Origin: Lineolata rhizophorae
Lineage: Eukaryota > Ascomycota > Dothideomycetes > Lineolatales > Lineolataceae
Direction: 5' to 3'
Length of the DNA: 64,000 nt
Assembly: GCA_010093515.1 (NCBI GenBank)
Contig: MU001683.1
Coordinates: forward strand, 436,084-500,083
A program made the position numbers and the translations under genes. Below the pieces are notes generated by a model, which was given only the letters and a program-made list of their open reading frames with translations, was not told where the DNA came from and ran no database searches. Positions 43,860-55,400 of this stretch are shown piece after piece. Positions within the stretch are counted from its first letter, which is position 1. Each line of letters opens with the position of its first letter.

Positions 43860-45122
43860 ATGGCGCTCGTCGGCTACTCCGATTCCGAAGGTTCCGATTC
43901 CGAGTCCATCCCCTCCGCTCCCCAGCCTCCGCCCGAGAAGTCCGCCCCAGCTTCTTCGTCCGCCGCCTCTGTCGCCACGCCCTCGGCTTCGAAGCCAGGC
44001 TTCCAAAAAGTCGTCGACCGCGCCAACCCGCACAAGATTCGCGTGAGTCTCCCCGCGACAGACAAGCCGAGTGATCGCGATGGCGGCAAGGAGGATGACG
44101 GCCCGCCCGCCAAGAAGCCACGTATTGGAGGTGGTGTCGGGTTCAATGCAATGCTGCCGGCGCCGAAGCAACCGAAGCAGGCTAAGTCGGGAACTGCGAA
44201 TGGAGGGAGGCTAGGTGGAGGCAGTGCAGGTGGGAAGGGGATAGGAAGAGGTGTCAGTTTGAAGACCGGAGCTGCCCCTGCTTTTAGTAGGGAGCCTATA
44301 AGTGTGGAGGATTTGGCTGCAACCGGCCAAGATGAGAGGAGGAATGATGGTGCCGGAAACGGCAGTGCAGGGCCGACGGTGGAATCGCAGGACAAGAAAC
44401 GAGATGAGCAGGAGGTGAAGCTTACTGGCAAGCCTATGATGTTCAAGCCGTTGTCTGTGGCTCGCAAGTCGCAAAAAAAGAAGGCCAGAGCGATTGCACC
44501 GTCGTATGAATCAGCCGCTGTCAGTAAGAGATCCGAGGTGGCCACGTTAGCTGGATCAACAGACATGTCGACCAGTAAGCCGGAACCGAAGCCTGCGACA
44601 AAGCCAAAGGTCTCCCTATTTTCGATTTCACACGATGAGCCTTCTTCGACGATCAGTACCAAACACAAACTATCTTTACCTAAACCGGAGTTTTCCGAGG
44701 TCGATGATGACGAAGTAGAAATCGGAGGTACCGCGATGGCGGCCCCGGCCTTCGAAGCTCCTCAACCACAACCATCCACCAACGATCCCAACTCCCTGAC
44801 CTCCGTAGCCGCCGACCTTAACCTCACTCCCGCTCAGCGCCGCCAGCTCTTCGGTCGGGCTGGCGCGTCTCCTTCCTTCGACCCTTCGGGCCTCAAAGTA
44901 GTCAACTTCAATACGGACGAGGAGTACCGCGCTAATGAGGCGCGCCGCCAGGCTGGAGAGCTTGCCACGGAGCAGCACCAACCCGTCCGTACCATCGCAC
45001 CGGGAAAGCACACACTGCGGCAGCTAGTCAGCGCCGCAACATCGAACAAGGAGGCGCTGGAGGAACAGTTTGCAGCTGGGAAGAGGAACAAGAAGGAGGC
45101 AGGTGGGAAGTATGGGTGGTGA
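43860..45122 (+). CDS. PRCC-domain protein (mitotic checkpoint/MAD2B-interacting type)
   Basis: Single-exon gene of 420 residues beginning MALVGYSDSEGSDSES, an acidic start typical of PRCC-family proteins. Human PRCC binds MAD2B and is also found with splicing factors; the fungal role is not established. The middle is low in complexity, with basic patches such as PAKKPRIGGG and SQKKKARAI (possible nuclear signals). The C-terminal PRCC region (about 300-420) carries LTPAQRRQLFGR, VVNFNTDEEYRANEARRQ, TIAPGKHTLRQLVSAAT and the terminal KRNKKEAGGKYGW. Start: the ATG that gives the conserved N-terminus. Divergent from SIN1 with a 322-bp gap. Confidence 0.9.
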   Translation: MALVGYSDSEGSDSESIPSAPQPPPEKSAPASSSAASVATPSASKPGFQKVVDRANPHKIRVSLPATDKPSDRDGGKEDDGPPAKKPRIGGGVGFNAMLPAPKQPKQAKSGTANGGRLGGGSAGGKGIGRGVSLKTGAAPAFSREPISVEDLAATGQDERRNDGAGNGSAGPTVESQDKKRDEQEVKLTGKPMMFKPLSVARKSQKKKARAIAPSYESAAVSKRSEVATLAGSTDMSTSKPEPKPATKPKVSLFSISHDEPSSTISTKHKLSLPKPEFSEVDDDEVEIGGTAMAAPAFEAPQPQPSTNDPNSLTSVAADLNLTPAQRRQLFGRAGASPSFDPSGLKVVNFNTDEEYRANEARRQAGELATEQHQPVRTIAPGKHTLRQLVSAATSNKEALEEQFAAGKRNKKEAGGKYGW

Positions 45123-45688
45123 AGAGTCGTGTGTCACTTCTGTTTGAAAATTGGACGTCGAGGGCCTTTAAATTTCATGAATTGCAAGCGTTTCTCGACT
45201 GTAAAATATAATGTATAGAAGCTGTCGGAGCTCATGGTGGAATGACGAGACGATCAAACTAGTGCCATATAGGAACCTACTAATTACCGAGGTATTGGTC
45301 TTCCGGTGTGCTTGCTGGCGATGCTTGTAAGTGCCAGTATACCTAGCGCAGCATACTCGAAATTTGAACTTAGAAGCCCTTGGACATGTATTCTATTGAA
45401 ACGTGGTGCTCTAGTTAGTCGTCTGAACCAAATGCAAAGCAAATCGCCTGAGACTTCATGTCAGACGTATCGGCATACTGGTTGGCATTCGTTGCCCAGT
45501 TGCTTGGAGCCCGCTAGCGAAATATAATCGGAAGTCAGGCGACGTCCTTCTCATACGCGCCAACCTGCTGGCAATTACATCGTTTGAGATCTTTAACAGA
45601 TAGGTCAATTGACCCAAAGAATTAGACTGGTAGCTTCAAACAGTGAGCAGGCTAGCCAACACGGTCCGCATGTGTCAAATTACTAGTT
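45123..45688. other. 3' ends of two convergent genes
   Basis: AT-rich spacer between the stop codons at 45122 (plus) and 45689 (minus). A 73-codon open frame at 45306-45527 has no recognisable content. Confidence 0.55.
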
Positions 45689-47854
45689 TCACCCCAATCG
45701 TATTTTCCTCCACGTCCGATTCGCCAAAAGAGATGACAAGTTGTTGGATTCTAGCATGGTTTTACGGTATGAAAACCCAGAGGGCTCAGGGAAGCAATGT
45801 AGTAAAGGTGCTGCTAAATCGAGTAGTCCAACACGCTCTGTTACCCCACCTTCGAGATGCTCGACAATTAGAACTGCCGGGCCTCTTGGCTCGGCACGCG
45901 CATGAGGTTTGTTGAAATTCTGACTTCCAATGATGATTCCATCCCAGAGTTCGAGACTGAGTTTTTCCTTGAACTTCTCATGCTCACTCGGGTCTTTAGT
46001 GAGTTTTGCTGGGATGCAATACTCATCACCGGAACTCAAGTCTGTAGAAACTCCCCAAAAGTCACCGACGAAGCTAGTAGCAGAAGCGCCGTCGAATACT
46101 TTCCCACCCTTGAAAGGCCGAAGTCTGAGTTGCAATGTCCAGGCTTGGACGTGAATAAACAGAGGCATATGAAAAATGTCACGCTCTGAATCGCAGTCCG
46201 CTTCGTATTGTGCCCAGCTAACAAGCTCGCCGGATTTTCGTTCAAGGTCAACCTCAATGTCAAACCCGACCCCGCGCCCAGCAGAAGTCTCTGTGAATGA
46301 CACAGGACCAAACCACCCAGTCCAAGACCAACTCGGAAATCCCTTCCGACGTCTACTTGGTCTGACTGGATTCCAGCAGAGATTCGTCAAAAATCCTTCT
46401 AAGAGGCTGCGACGAATCTTCACAAAATTCCCTGTCAACGGATAAACGTACGGTGCGGCAACCGGCACACCCTGTAGGTGGCTCACTAGCCACCGCGAAC
46501 CTCGCACAGTTTGTAGGATACCGAGCATGCCGTTCAGGATGTCTGAGTTGTACGTCATCTGCCTTGTGGTGTATTCCGTTATAAAGTCGTTTATTGCCAG
46601 AGGTGACGAGACTATTCCTTTGAGAGGCAAAATGCGGCTGTTCTCGGCAATCGCGCTTGATTGCATTCGGCCCTTATCTTTGATATGCAACAAGTCTAAG
46701 GGTTTGCTGGCAACTTCGGCGCAGTTCATTCCAATGCATTCGAAGTAGACTTGCCAGTCGGTGAAGACGAGTCGCCGGCGCGAAAGAAGGCCTTCCTGGA
46801 AAGTCCAACCGCGAGAAGCCCATTTTGAGCGCCTTATATCCGCGCATGGATCTGGAAGAGTCGACACCAGTAATCTTCCAAATGCTTTTCCCATTGGTTG
46901 TTCTTTTCTCCGCTTTCCCCGAATTCCGGGCAAACCGTAGGACGCATCCTCTCCCGCCGCCATGACGATCGTGAATTGAGCTTTGCTGTACACCAGATGC
47001 ATTTGCTGTATTTGCGAATGTTTCATTTCGTGAGACCTTTGATCGATGCAGTATCGGTCAACCCACAGGTAGCGATATCCCAGGTTTTTCGTTACCTCTA
47101 TTGCATCTTCCACGACTTCCGGGACTTCGGGCAAATCATTTTCTTGGTGGCTGGAACCAGTCGATTTCGGAGCGCTCACACTGCCCCAGACGTAGCTCAA
47201 CGCCACAAACTGTTCTTCCTGTGACAATGTGACGATCTGGCGGTCGAGACAGTCAATGAGCCTTAGATCCTTAATACTGGCATGTGGTACTTTGGCGCAG
47301 TGTCTCAGATGATTTTCTAGACAATAATGTAGCCAAGAGCTCACGACGTCCCAGTCAATAGCGTCGGCACTGAGTCTCCGCACAGTGAACCGACTGTCGA
47401 TGTCATGTTCGGATACGGCTGCTATGAAACCACGTGAAGATAATTCTGCTAGCGTCGACTGTTCGGTCTTGGGCCAGCCAACTGGGACAACACCAAGAAG
47501 AATGGTATCTTCTAGGTCGTCCGAGATTCGTTTGTTCCATCCGAATACTTGGAAAGCTGAAAAGGTGCATAAGTCGTAAGCACTGTTGGCGTCGTTGAGG
47601 GGGCCCTGACCAGATGGGCCGCCATTGTCCTTGTCACTTGCGTCCTGGCTCGGTCGAAGAGCAAAAACGAGCCGGCATAAGCTACAGGAGCTTGTTTCTA
47701 TTTCCTTGCCAATGCGACAGACTGATCGACCCCTTCGGGGCCGGCTAGCGGATCCGAAGACATCGTCAAGGTCCAAACTGGAACACCGATCACACAAGGT
47801 TTCGCAGGTTGTCGAAAACTCGGTCCTAGAGTGGGCTCCGGAAAATTTCGCCAT
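45689..47854 (-). CDS. HET-domain (heterokaryon incompatibility type) protein
   Basis: Intronless gene of 721 residues with a HET domain (about 220-390), the module found in many filamentous-fungal proteins of self/non-self recognition and regulated cell death. Motifs in order: RLIDCLDRQIV, EEQFVALSYVWG, LGYRYLWVDRYCIDQ, QIQQMHLVYSKAQFTIVMAAG, YGLPGI and the later SRGWTFQEGLLSRRRLVFT. The N-terminus has Cys pairs (CETLCDRCSS and SCSLCRLVF) as seen in many HET proteins, possibly metal-binding. The C-terminal half shows no recognised effector or repeat domain, such as ankyrin, NACHT or WD40. Start at the first ATG. Such genes are often polymorphic; whether it acts in incompatibility cannot be told. 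It lies alone between conserved genes with no partner such as a patatin or SNARE gene next to it. Confidence 0.92.
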   Translation of the reverse strand: MAKFSGAHSRTEFSTTCETLCDRCSSLDLDDVFGSASRPRRGRSVCRIGKEIETSSCSLCRLVFALRPSQDASDKDNGGPSGQGPLNDANSAYDLCTFSAFQVFGWNKRISDDLEDTILLGVVPVGWPKTEQSTLAELSSRGFIAAVSEHDIDSRFTVRRLSADAIDWDVVSSWLHYCLENHLRHCAKVPHASIKDLRLIDCLDRQIVTLSQEEQFVALSYVWGSVSAPKSTGSSHQENDLPEVPEVVEDAIEVTKNLGYRYLWVDRYCIDQRSHEMKHSQIQQMHLVYSKAQFTIVMAAGEDASYGLPGIRGKRRKEQPMGKAFGRLLVSTLPDPCADIRRSKWASRGWTFQEGLLSRRRLVFTDWQVYFECIGMNCAEVASKPLDLLHIKDKGRMQSSAIAENSRILPLKGIVSSPLAINDFITEYTTRQMTYNSDILNGMLGILQTVRGSRWLVSHLQGVPVAAPYVYPLTGNFVKIRRSLLEGFLTNLCWNPVRPSRRRKGFPSWSWTGWFGPVSFTETSAGRGVGFDIEVDLERKSGELVSWAQYEADCDSERDIFHMPLFIHVQAWTLQLRLRPFKGGKVFDGASATSFVGDFWGVSTDLSSGDEYCIPAKLTKDPSEHEKFKEKLSLELWDGIIIGSQNFNKPHARAEPRGPAVLIVEHLEGGVTERVGLLDLAAPLLHCFPEPSGFSYRKTMLESNNLSSLLANRTWRKIRLG

Positions 47855-48565
47855 GTTTAGCCTGGTTAAACCATGGTGTTTTCATAGACTTCGCGATTGT
47901 GCTAAAGACGGTGTGTAATCTCATACCATTTGGACGCCTACAAAGGTGTAGTTGCCGTTCCAAGCAAGTAGGAAAAAATCGTCGCTAAATTTGAGTCACG
48001 CTGGTCACGTGATACCAAGACAGCCTCTCCCCTTTTAATTTTTCTTTCATATATCGTTCTGTAAGGGACTGCTTGATAAGACGTGGATTGGATTTTATGT
48101 CGTTATGCCGTCCTGGGTGCTGGACTTTAGCATTTATCAATCAGACACGACATCCATGACAATCCACTGCGACCAGCTTGCGCGCCGTTAAATTCATTTT
48201 GATGCTGTTAGGATAAAGTAGCCCATCAAACCAACAATTCATTTTGTTTGGCTCGCTTAATATTGTCTCTAATTGAGAGACCCTGCTATAATCGCGAAAG
48301 AAGTTAAGCTATCTTAAGGACGCAGACAGGAGTTCGTCCAAATAGAAACTCAATTGTTCACAATGTTTTAGGAGAATAGACAAGACATTGCGTTGACGGA
48401 ATAATATCGAACAGCAACAAAATAGTCAGCTGCCAGAGCTACCTTTCTAGGTGAATGGAACAAAACGAGTGAGATGGTTCGCGCCTCTCAACGACTTCAA
48501 CAAGCCACAGCCTCCCCAGAACGTTTCCCAGCGAGTGCCATTCAATTCATGGTCAAGCCGTCAAT
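47855..48565. other. Intergenic region, no gene seen
   Basis: AT-rich spacer holding the promoter of the HET gene (to its right) and the 3' end of the dioxygenase gene. Open frames at 48451-48919 on the plus strand are the reverse of the dioxygenase C-terminus or chance. No repeat is recognised. Confidence 0.5.
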
Positions 48566-49957
48566 TTACTGCCGATCCCGTGGAGGCATGGGCATACCAG
48601 ACGGGAACCCCGACGGGAAGCCGGACGGGAATGGCATCCCACTAGGCATACCGCCCGGCATCCCGCCGTCCTCATTCTGGACGCCGCCCTCCTCGGTCAA
48701 CGTGACAGCGGGGTGGGGCTCCATCACGTTGTCGGGATCGACGCCGATGTTGATCCAAGCGAAGACGCCATCAGCCAGATCGTCGCCGAGGAATACGTAC
48801 TCGACGACGGGGTCGTCGCCGGTCTCGGCGCCCTGGGCCATGATCATGTCGTCGGCATTCTTGGTCCAGGCCGCGTCGTTGCTGCTGTAAGGCTCAAGCG
48901 TCTCGACTTCGTCGACTAGGTCTTGGTCGAAGTACAGCTGGCCGACGTGCGTCACGGCACCACCTGAGATGGTGTTGTTTTCGAGAAGCTCGGCGCCCGT
49001 GTGGGTCATCACTGGAGCGAATTAGTGCGTCTTGACAATGCAATCGAAACTCGAGGGAGCGAAGAGTGAGAAATGGACGTACCGTGAATGTGGTGGGTGC
49101 GGCCAATATAATGCCCCGGGATGATGGCCTTGAAGCTGACCACGCCATCGTCATCGCTAAGTTGGATGCCTCGTAGAGCAGTCTTGTCGATGTTGGTGGT
49201 GTCTTCGGCCGCACCGTTGCCCATTCCACCGGCCGTGACGCCGCCATAGACGCCCTATTGCACGTTAGACATTTTCTTACACCTAGAAAGCTGAGGAAAG
49301 GGGAGCTGTTACGGTGGCGTTGCAGGACCAAATCTCGAGATACTCCTCGGGGAGGGGCTCGCAGGTGTTGGTGTTGATAAGCTGAATGTCCAACATGAGC
49401 TCGACTCCAGTCTCTTGCTCGGTGACGTCCTCGCGAACGAGTTCACCGGCAACCCCTTTTGGCAGCATTAGTCTTACTCTGGGCGGAGAGCTTTTGGAGC
49501 AACACTCACAGTAGGGGCCCTCGGTCACGTCAGGAGAGAGGATGCATGTCGCATTGCTCCCAAAGATCATGTCGACCGAGGATTCAGGAGTGACCTCGGC
49601 GTCCGAGTGGTGATTAGTGGCGAGGACCTCATCGATGTCACGACCGTGAATGAGAGACCCTGGTATTTGTTAGCTCCCTTGATATGCCGTTATCGTGACA
49701 CGTAGGTGGGCTGTTTTACTTTCGGGAAGGTTGCGCTCTTGACGGAGACGCTGCACCTTGGCCTTGCGCCTCTCTATCGCCTTTGCGAAATGACCGCGCT
49801 CCTGAAGCTGGCTGTAGCAGTCGTCAACTGTGCGCTTGTGCGGCGACGACATGTACGCCATGCGCTGCGCCAGCTCCTTTGCGGCATCACCATGGGCGAG
49901 AACCTCACTAGCCAACGCGGCAAGGGCCACGGTGACTGCTGGGAGAAGTTGAACCAT
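48566..49957 (-). CDS. Extracellular intradiol ring-cleavage dioxygenase-like protein
   Basis: Secreted member of the intradiol dioxygenase family, which opens catechol-type aromatic rings using Fe(III); a role in lignin-derived or plant phenol breakdown is plausible. Five exons, 49957-49720, 49659-49510, 49455-49313, 49254-49083 and 49011-48566, join in phase to 382 residues. Signal peptide MVQLLPAVTVALAALASEVLA. Core motifs are TEGPYWVAGELVRED, CEPLPEEYLEIWSCNAT, GVYGGV, GHYIGRTHHIHVMTHTG and GQLYFDQDLVDEV. Of the four usual iron ligands, the second Tyr (GVY) and both His (HIH) are present. At the first Tyr position (GPxY) the residue is Trp. From memory some fungal extracellular members share GPYW, so this may be a subgroup trait. 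The tail is a Gly/Met/Pro repeat of the GMPSGMP type. The start at 49957 is the first ATG of the exon. Confidence 0.9.
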
Positions 49958-52478
49958 CTTGGGCAATCGCTGCGGTCAGGCAGTCAGGGAGCGAAGAGGG
50001 CAAGTAGAAGAATTCAGAGGTCGCAGATTTGTCGGTGGGGGGTACTGTAGGAGGGGGATGGCCTTGATATAAGCACTCGACCTGGCCTCGTCAGGTGAGG
50101 GAAGTGGAGATGATTCCCGCCAACCCCCACATGCTCAACGCGTCAAGAAGTCCGAAAGAGGGCCTGCCGGCTGGGTGATAAGTTTGCAGCGTAATCTAAG
50201 AGTCGCTCTAGCAACCATGAACGGCATGAGAGTGTGACTAGATTGGGTAGCAGGCATTTGCCTTCAACATATCACGCCTTCCACTCGGGTTCTACGACGG
50301 AAGGAGGCCGCACTTTACTTTGCGAGGATTCGCCCATCTTCAGCGCCAAGCCACATTGCACCAAACACGTTCAGTCGCGCGGTGCCAACAGGGCCGAATG
50401 CGCCGGCCAGACATGTGGGCGGCGCGCACGCAGAATCGACTCGCCGGTCCGGCCTGCTCCGCAGCGCCAGAAGCCGAACAGACTGCCATTCGGGTCGACG
50501 GGGTAGCGGGTCAAAGAAGCGGCGACGTCGAACGGAGGATCCCGAACCGCGACGCAAGCGAATTCTGGGTAAAGGCCCTGGAGGCATGAAGCGGGGTGCA
50601 GGCGAAGCGGCTGGTCTATCGGGGATAAATGAAGCTCGATGTGGGTCGCTGCCCAGGTATTCCGCAAGGCAAAGAGGCGGTCGTCTTCCAATTGGCTTCA
50701 AGCTTTTGCCCCGAATTCTTAGCTCTCGCCAAGAGCCGTTGGAGATGAGCTGGGCGTAAATTGGGCCGGCCCGCTGAGATTGTCTGCGATTTGATTGATC
50801 GAAGCAAGAGCTCGGGTCCCGGCAGGCCCTGGCTGATGGCGCGTGTGCTGCATGGAGCTGGTGAGGGGGGACGCGAGCGGAGATCAGACGCGAGCAGAGA
50901 AGCCAGGGCCGGATCAGCGGGGAGGGCCGGCGCCGGGATTCGTCTCCGCCGCCGGGCTGAGAAATGGATGCGACTCGATTGGCTGCCTCTGGGGGGCCTT
51001 CCGCCGAGCGGCGCCGCCGCGGGTTCCCCGGGTTCTGCGCGGCGTGGAGCGGCGGCAGAGGCGGGCCCGCAGCCGTCCGAGAGCATTGCACAACCGCCTC
51101 CGCCGCACGCAGACGCGACGGCGGCGGGCCAGAACTATAATATATCAGCCTTGCGGGGGGCCAGCCAAACCGCCGGGCCGTTCCCGGCTTGCCCAAGCGG
51201 CAGTCGAGCACGGCTGAGACCGCACGGCGGTTCGGTGCAGCGATGACATCAAAGCTGGGGAGCGGTGGAGGATGGACATTGGCCCGTGGGGCCCGGGCGC
51301 GGTCCCTGGAACACACTCCTGCATACACACGCAGTATGTACATACATAGCTCAACGGTCGATCTGTGGCGTAGCGGGGTGCCACAGAGACGCGAGCGGGG
51401 GATTAATCAAGCGCCCAGCATGGCACCGCCGGGCTGCCAGTGCCAGCCATGTGATCCGCCTTGCTCCAACCGTAGCATAATCCGAGCACGCTATAACTCC
51501 AGCTTCGCCCCCGGGAGATGCCCCCGGCTCGATGCTTGTCCGGGGTATATTGCTGCGCACCGTCACCACCCGGCTTCCCGCCACAGCTCGTCGGCCCAGT
51601 CCAAATTAAAGTCAGTCTATTTACCAGAACCCGGCCGAAAGCTGCCCGTCGCGAGCACACTGACAAAGGTGAGCCGATCTAGACCGCATTGCCATCATCG
51701 CCGCCGCCGACTGAGTGCGCGTGGAACGTTCCGTATCACGTGTTCTGGATCCGCTATTGTGCATACCCTACGCTGCGATATTCTGGACTCATGTTTGCCC
51801 CTTCAGCCACATAGACGCACAATAGATGTGGAATAAAACTAATTGACGCTAACATTCCTACTGAGCGTGTTCAAAATTTAGTCATCTCTCTAGCAACACC
51901 GTTCACCAAGACGGTTCTGAGAACCCTCAGTCTTTCTCTCCCCTATCCATTCCCAACAATACTCTGTTGTCGCACCTTACCACTGGCAATTTCAGAACCC
52001 ACAGCATCTAATACTGCACTATGCACACAAAAGTTGTTCTCCTATGTATACGTACTTTTCACAGCTATCAATTGCGAGCATGCCGGCCGTGCCTGTATGC
52101 TCTTTTGAGGAGACGGAGAGACTTACACATTGAAAGACAAGAGTCGTGCTTTCCCAAAATCGTCCACCCCACACGAACCCCAAGACGTGCGTGCGCCTTA
52201 TACACCGAGCCACCCACCAAAGCCCCTCCACGCACGCACATACTCCGGCGTGATCGCTTCAAGTCGCGCCCTATCTACAACTCGCCCCCGGACAAAAAGG
52301 AAACCACAAAACAATAGAAAACACAGAACCAAGGGAGTGCCCTAGCTCCCGTCAGTGTCAGCCGACACGCTCTGTCGTCCGTCGCCCTTGCTCCAGGTAT
52401 CAAACGCACACGTTCACACTTCACGCTCTCCGCCCACCCATCCATCCTCTGCCAGCCTATTGGCTCGCCTTCACTCGC
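49958..52478. other. Long intergenic region, no gene supported
   Basis: A 2.5-kb stretch, GC-rich from 50300 to 51700 and then AT-richer with many CA/CT-rich words. Large overlapping frames on both strands (up to 342 codons at 50315-51343 minus, 215 codons at 51189-51836 plus) are Arg/Pro/Ser-rich, overlap in several frames and show no motif. The first few hundred bases should hold the dioxygenase promoter. A long untranslated leader or non-coding RNA cannot be excluded. Confidence 0.5.
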
Positions 52479-55400
52479 TCACACCTCCACCTTCGCCTCC
52501 CCCTCCACACCACCTTTCCCTTTCCCCTCCTTCCTCTTCATCGCCTCCTTCATCCCCTTAAGCCTCAACTCCACGATCCTAATCGCCTCCTTCATCTCCA
52601 ACTCGCTCAGCTCATCCTCCTCCACCTGCCCACCCACCGTACCCTTCCCCCCAGTTGATGCCTTTGCTCCGTCCCGATCCCCATACACACCCTTCACCGC
52701 CCCGCCCCTCGCCCCCGCCCTCTCTTCCATCCACCTAAACAGCTCCGCCTCCTCCGCCCTCCACACCTGCTCGTACGCCACCGCCCTCGCCGCCCTGTCC
52801 GCCGGCCCCCATCCGATCGGCGGGGGCCCGCCATATCCGTACCCATACCCGTACCCGTAACCCCCCGCGGGCCCCATTCCTCCAGCGGGCCCCGCACCGC
52901 CCCGCCTAGCCCACCACGTGGCGAGCACCACAAGCAGCAGTGCGGCCGCGATGCCGCCTGCCACGCCACCGCCTACGATCTCTACAACTGGCTTCAGGAC
53001 CTCGAGCAGCGCCGCGAGGTAGCCGCCGGCGTTGCGTTGCTCGGCCGCCCGGGTGGCCGCCGCGTTGGTCGCGGTCGTCGCTGTCGCCGCCGACGGCGAG
53101 GTCGCGCCGTCGGGAACCTGGGCGCCGGCTTTGCGGCGGCGAGCCTTCGTTTTGGCCGCGGGCCCGCGGGTGACGGCCGGTTTGGCGACGGCCGCGCGGA
53201 GCGCGGCGACAATGTCCTTTGCGTATTGGGCCTGGCCTTCGTTGGCGCCTTTCTCGATGGGGTCTACGTGAGGGTTATCCGTGTCAGAGAATTAAAAAAA
53301 AAAAAGAGAGAGAGAAGGGCGTTGGGAGGGGGGGAAGACGTTACTTTTCAACCAACTCTTGCCCGACCATTCCACCGTGCACGTCATGACGAGCCGCGTC
53401 GCGTTGCCCGGCGCCCACATGAGGCAGTAGCGCGTCTTGACCACGAAGATGTTGCCGTTGGGCACATCCGGATTCTGCGTCGAGCAGCTAACGCTCACCG
53501 CGCGCTCTAGGTCGAATTGCTCCAGCGTCTGCTGGATGATGCACTTCGTCTGCTTCGGCCCGATGCTCGCGTTGAGCGGCTTGATGAACGAGTATCCGAA
53601 ATTGCTGTTCTCCGGCCCCAAGCCCTTCCCGTCGTCTACTAATTGTAGGTCCATGGACTTCTGGTCCTCTACCAACCACCGCCGCATGAACGCGCCAGAC
53701 GCGGGGCCGAACATTAGGCTGTAAATTTTGCCCAGCGGCGCAGCGATCGTCGTGTCCGTGAGCAATCTCTCGTGATGTTGGTCACCGTCGCCGCACTCCG
53801 TGGGCGTATGCATGACGGGTCCAGGGAAGTCAGGTGCCCCTCCAGCCGCACCACTCGCTGCTGCGGCCGCTGCGGCTCCGTTAACCCCAGCGTCTTCGGC
53901 GGAGGCACCCCCAGCGCCGTCGGTATGAGCGCCCGTAGCACTAGCCACGATCGCCTCCTCCGCAGCGGCCATGTTTGCTGCAGTCACAGCAGCCGCGGAG
54001 GTCTTGCGGCTCACGGAACGACCGTCACCCGCAGGTTCAGAGCCTGCAACGGATGCGGATTCGTTCACATCCTGGAATGAACCCGCGCCGTCGTTCTCTT
54101 CCAAGTCCTCGTCGTAGACTTCGTCATCATCAGAATCTACTTCAGAAGCATCTTCCGATCCTTCAACCGGCCCTCCAACTAGGCTTGCCGCAGCTTCTGT
54201 TTTATCGGAAGGACCGGATTCGTCGAGCTGGTGGCCATTGATGCTACTCTTCAGATTCGGATGAGAAATCTTCCAGATGCCGATGAGGAGATCGTACGTC
54301 GAGTCGCGGGCAACGAAGGATGCGAAATCGTTGCGGGCGTGTAGGGTTTGGATGACGATGCGATTGGGAATGATGCCCATTGTGCTCTTCTTCTCGATGC
54401 TGACCACTTCATCAAAACTCATGACGAGATTGGTCACCCATCCGAGGATGTTGCTGCCGAAGCAGATGTGGCCTTCGGAAATGTAGAGGCGTCCGTGCAC
54501 TAGGATCTCGCGTTGAAGGGCGGCGCTATAGTCCTCGATGAGGTAGTCATCCTCGGGAACGCTCCGGAAGGTCTGATGGAAGTCACGGTTGCGCTTTGGG
54601 TTCGCGACCGCAAAGCCGGTTAGAGGTCGTCCGTTGACTTGCGGGAGCACCGGCCCGGCTGACGACGAGTTGATCAGCGTCGATGTGCTGGCTCCTAGGC
54701 CTAGGGCAATCGTATTTCCTGTCGTCGCCGAGCTGCCCCGATGTCGCCGTTTGCGACCGCCACTGATCCTGCTACGTACGCTCCCACTGCGTCGCATCCC
54801 AGAGCCGGGAGCATCGGTATCGACGGCTACCGGCCGCGGAGGAGTCTGGACTTCTGCCGGCGGGCTCACTTCGCCGTTGGTCCGGTCTGTTGTAGTCGGC
54901 TTGGACGCGTACGCAGCAGAGATGGCCTTGGCTGCCGCGTCATCCTCGGCCCGCGCAGACTCCTCTTCAGGACTGAGTACGCCATTGCCGATGGTGGTGG
55001 ACGAGTCGCCCAGATCCACTCGTGACGTCATCGGGCTAACGTCCGAGGTGGGCTCGGATATACCTAGATGGCTGAGGCTGAGATTGCCTGACCCGAGCGT
55101 CTCGACAGCCAGCTGTCTCTTTTCCGCGCTCACGGTTTCGGCTGTAGGTTCCGTGTTCGCGGAGCCGGGAATCACTTCCTCGCCCCCAGCTTGCCACACC
55201 TTCTCCGCTTCCTGTTGTCGCGGGTCGGTGGCGCTGCGACCCCTCTGCCCGGGTATCGATGTGTTGGCGATGGTGGTGCTGAGCTGGTTCGCGGCGTTCT
55301 GCGCGGCGTTCTGCGCGGCAGAAAAGACTGACGAGAAGAAGCCGCCTGGGGTGTTGGGCGAGGCTAGCGTGCCGCCGGGAGTTTTAGCCTCTTCAATTGT

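Noticed and set aside
50315-51343. 342-codon minus-strand frame
   Set aside because: Two plus-strand frames overlap much of it; the product is Arg/Pro/Ser-rich with no domain, which fits GC-driven chance openness.
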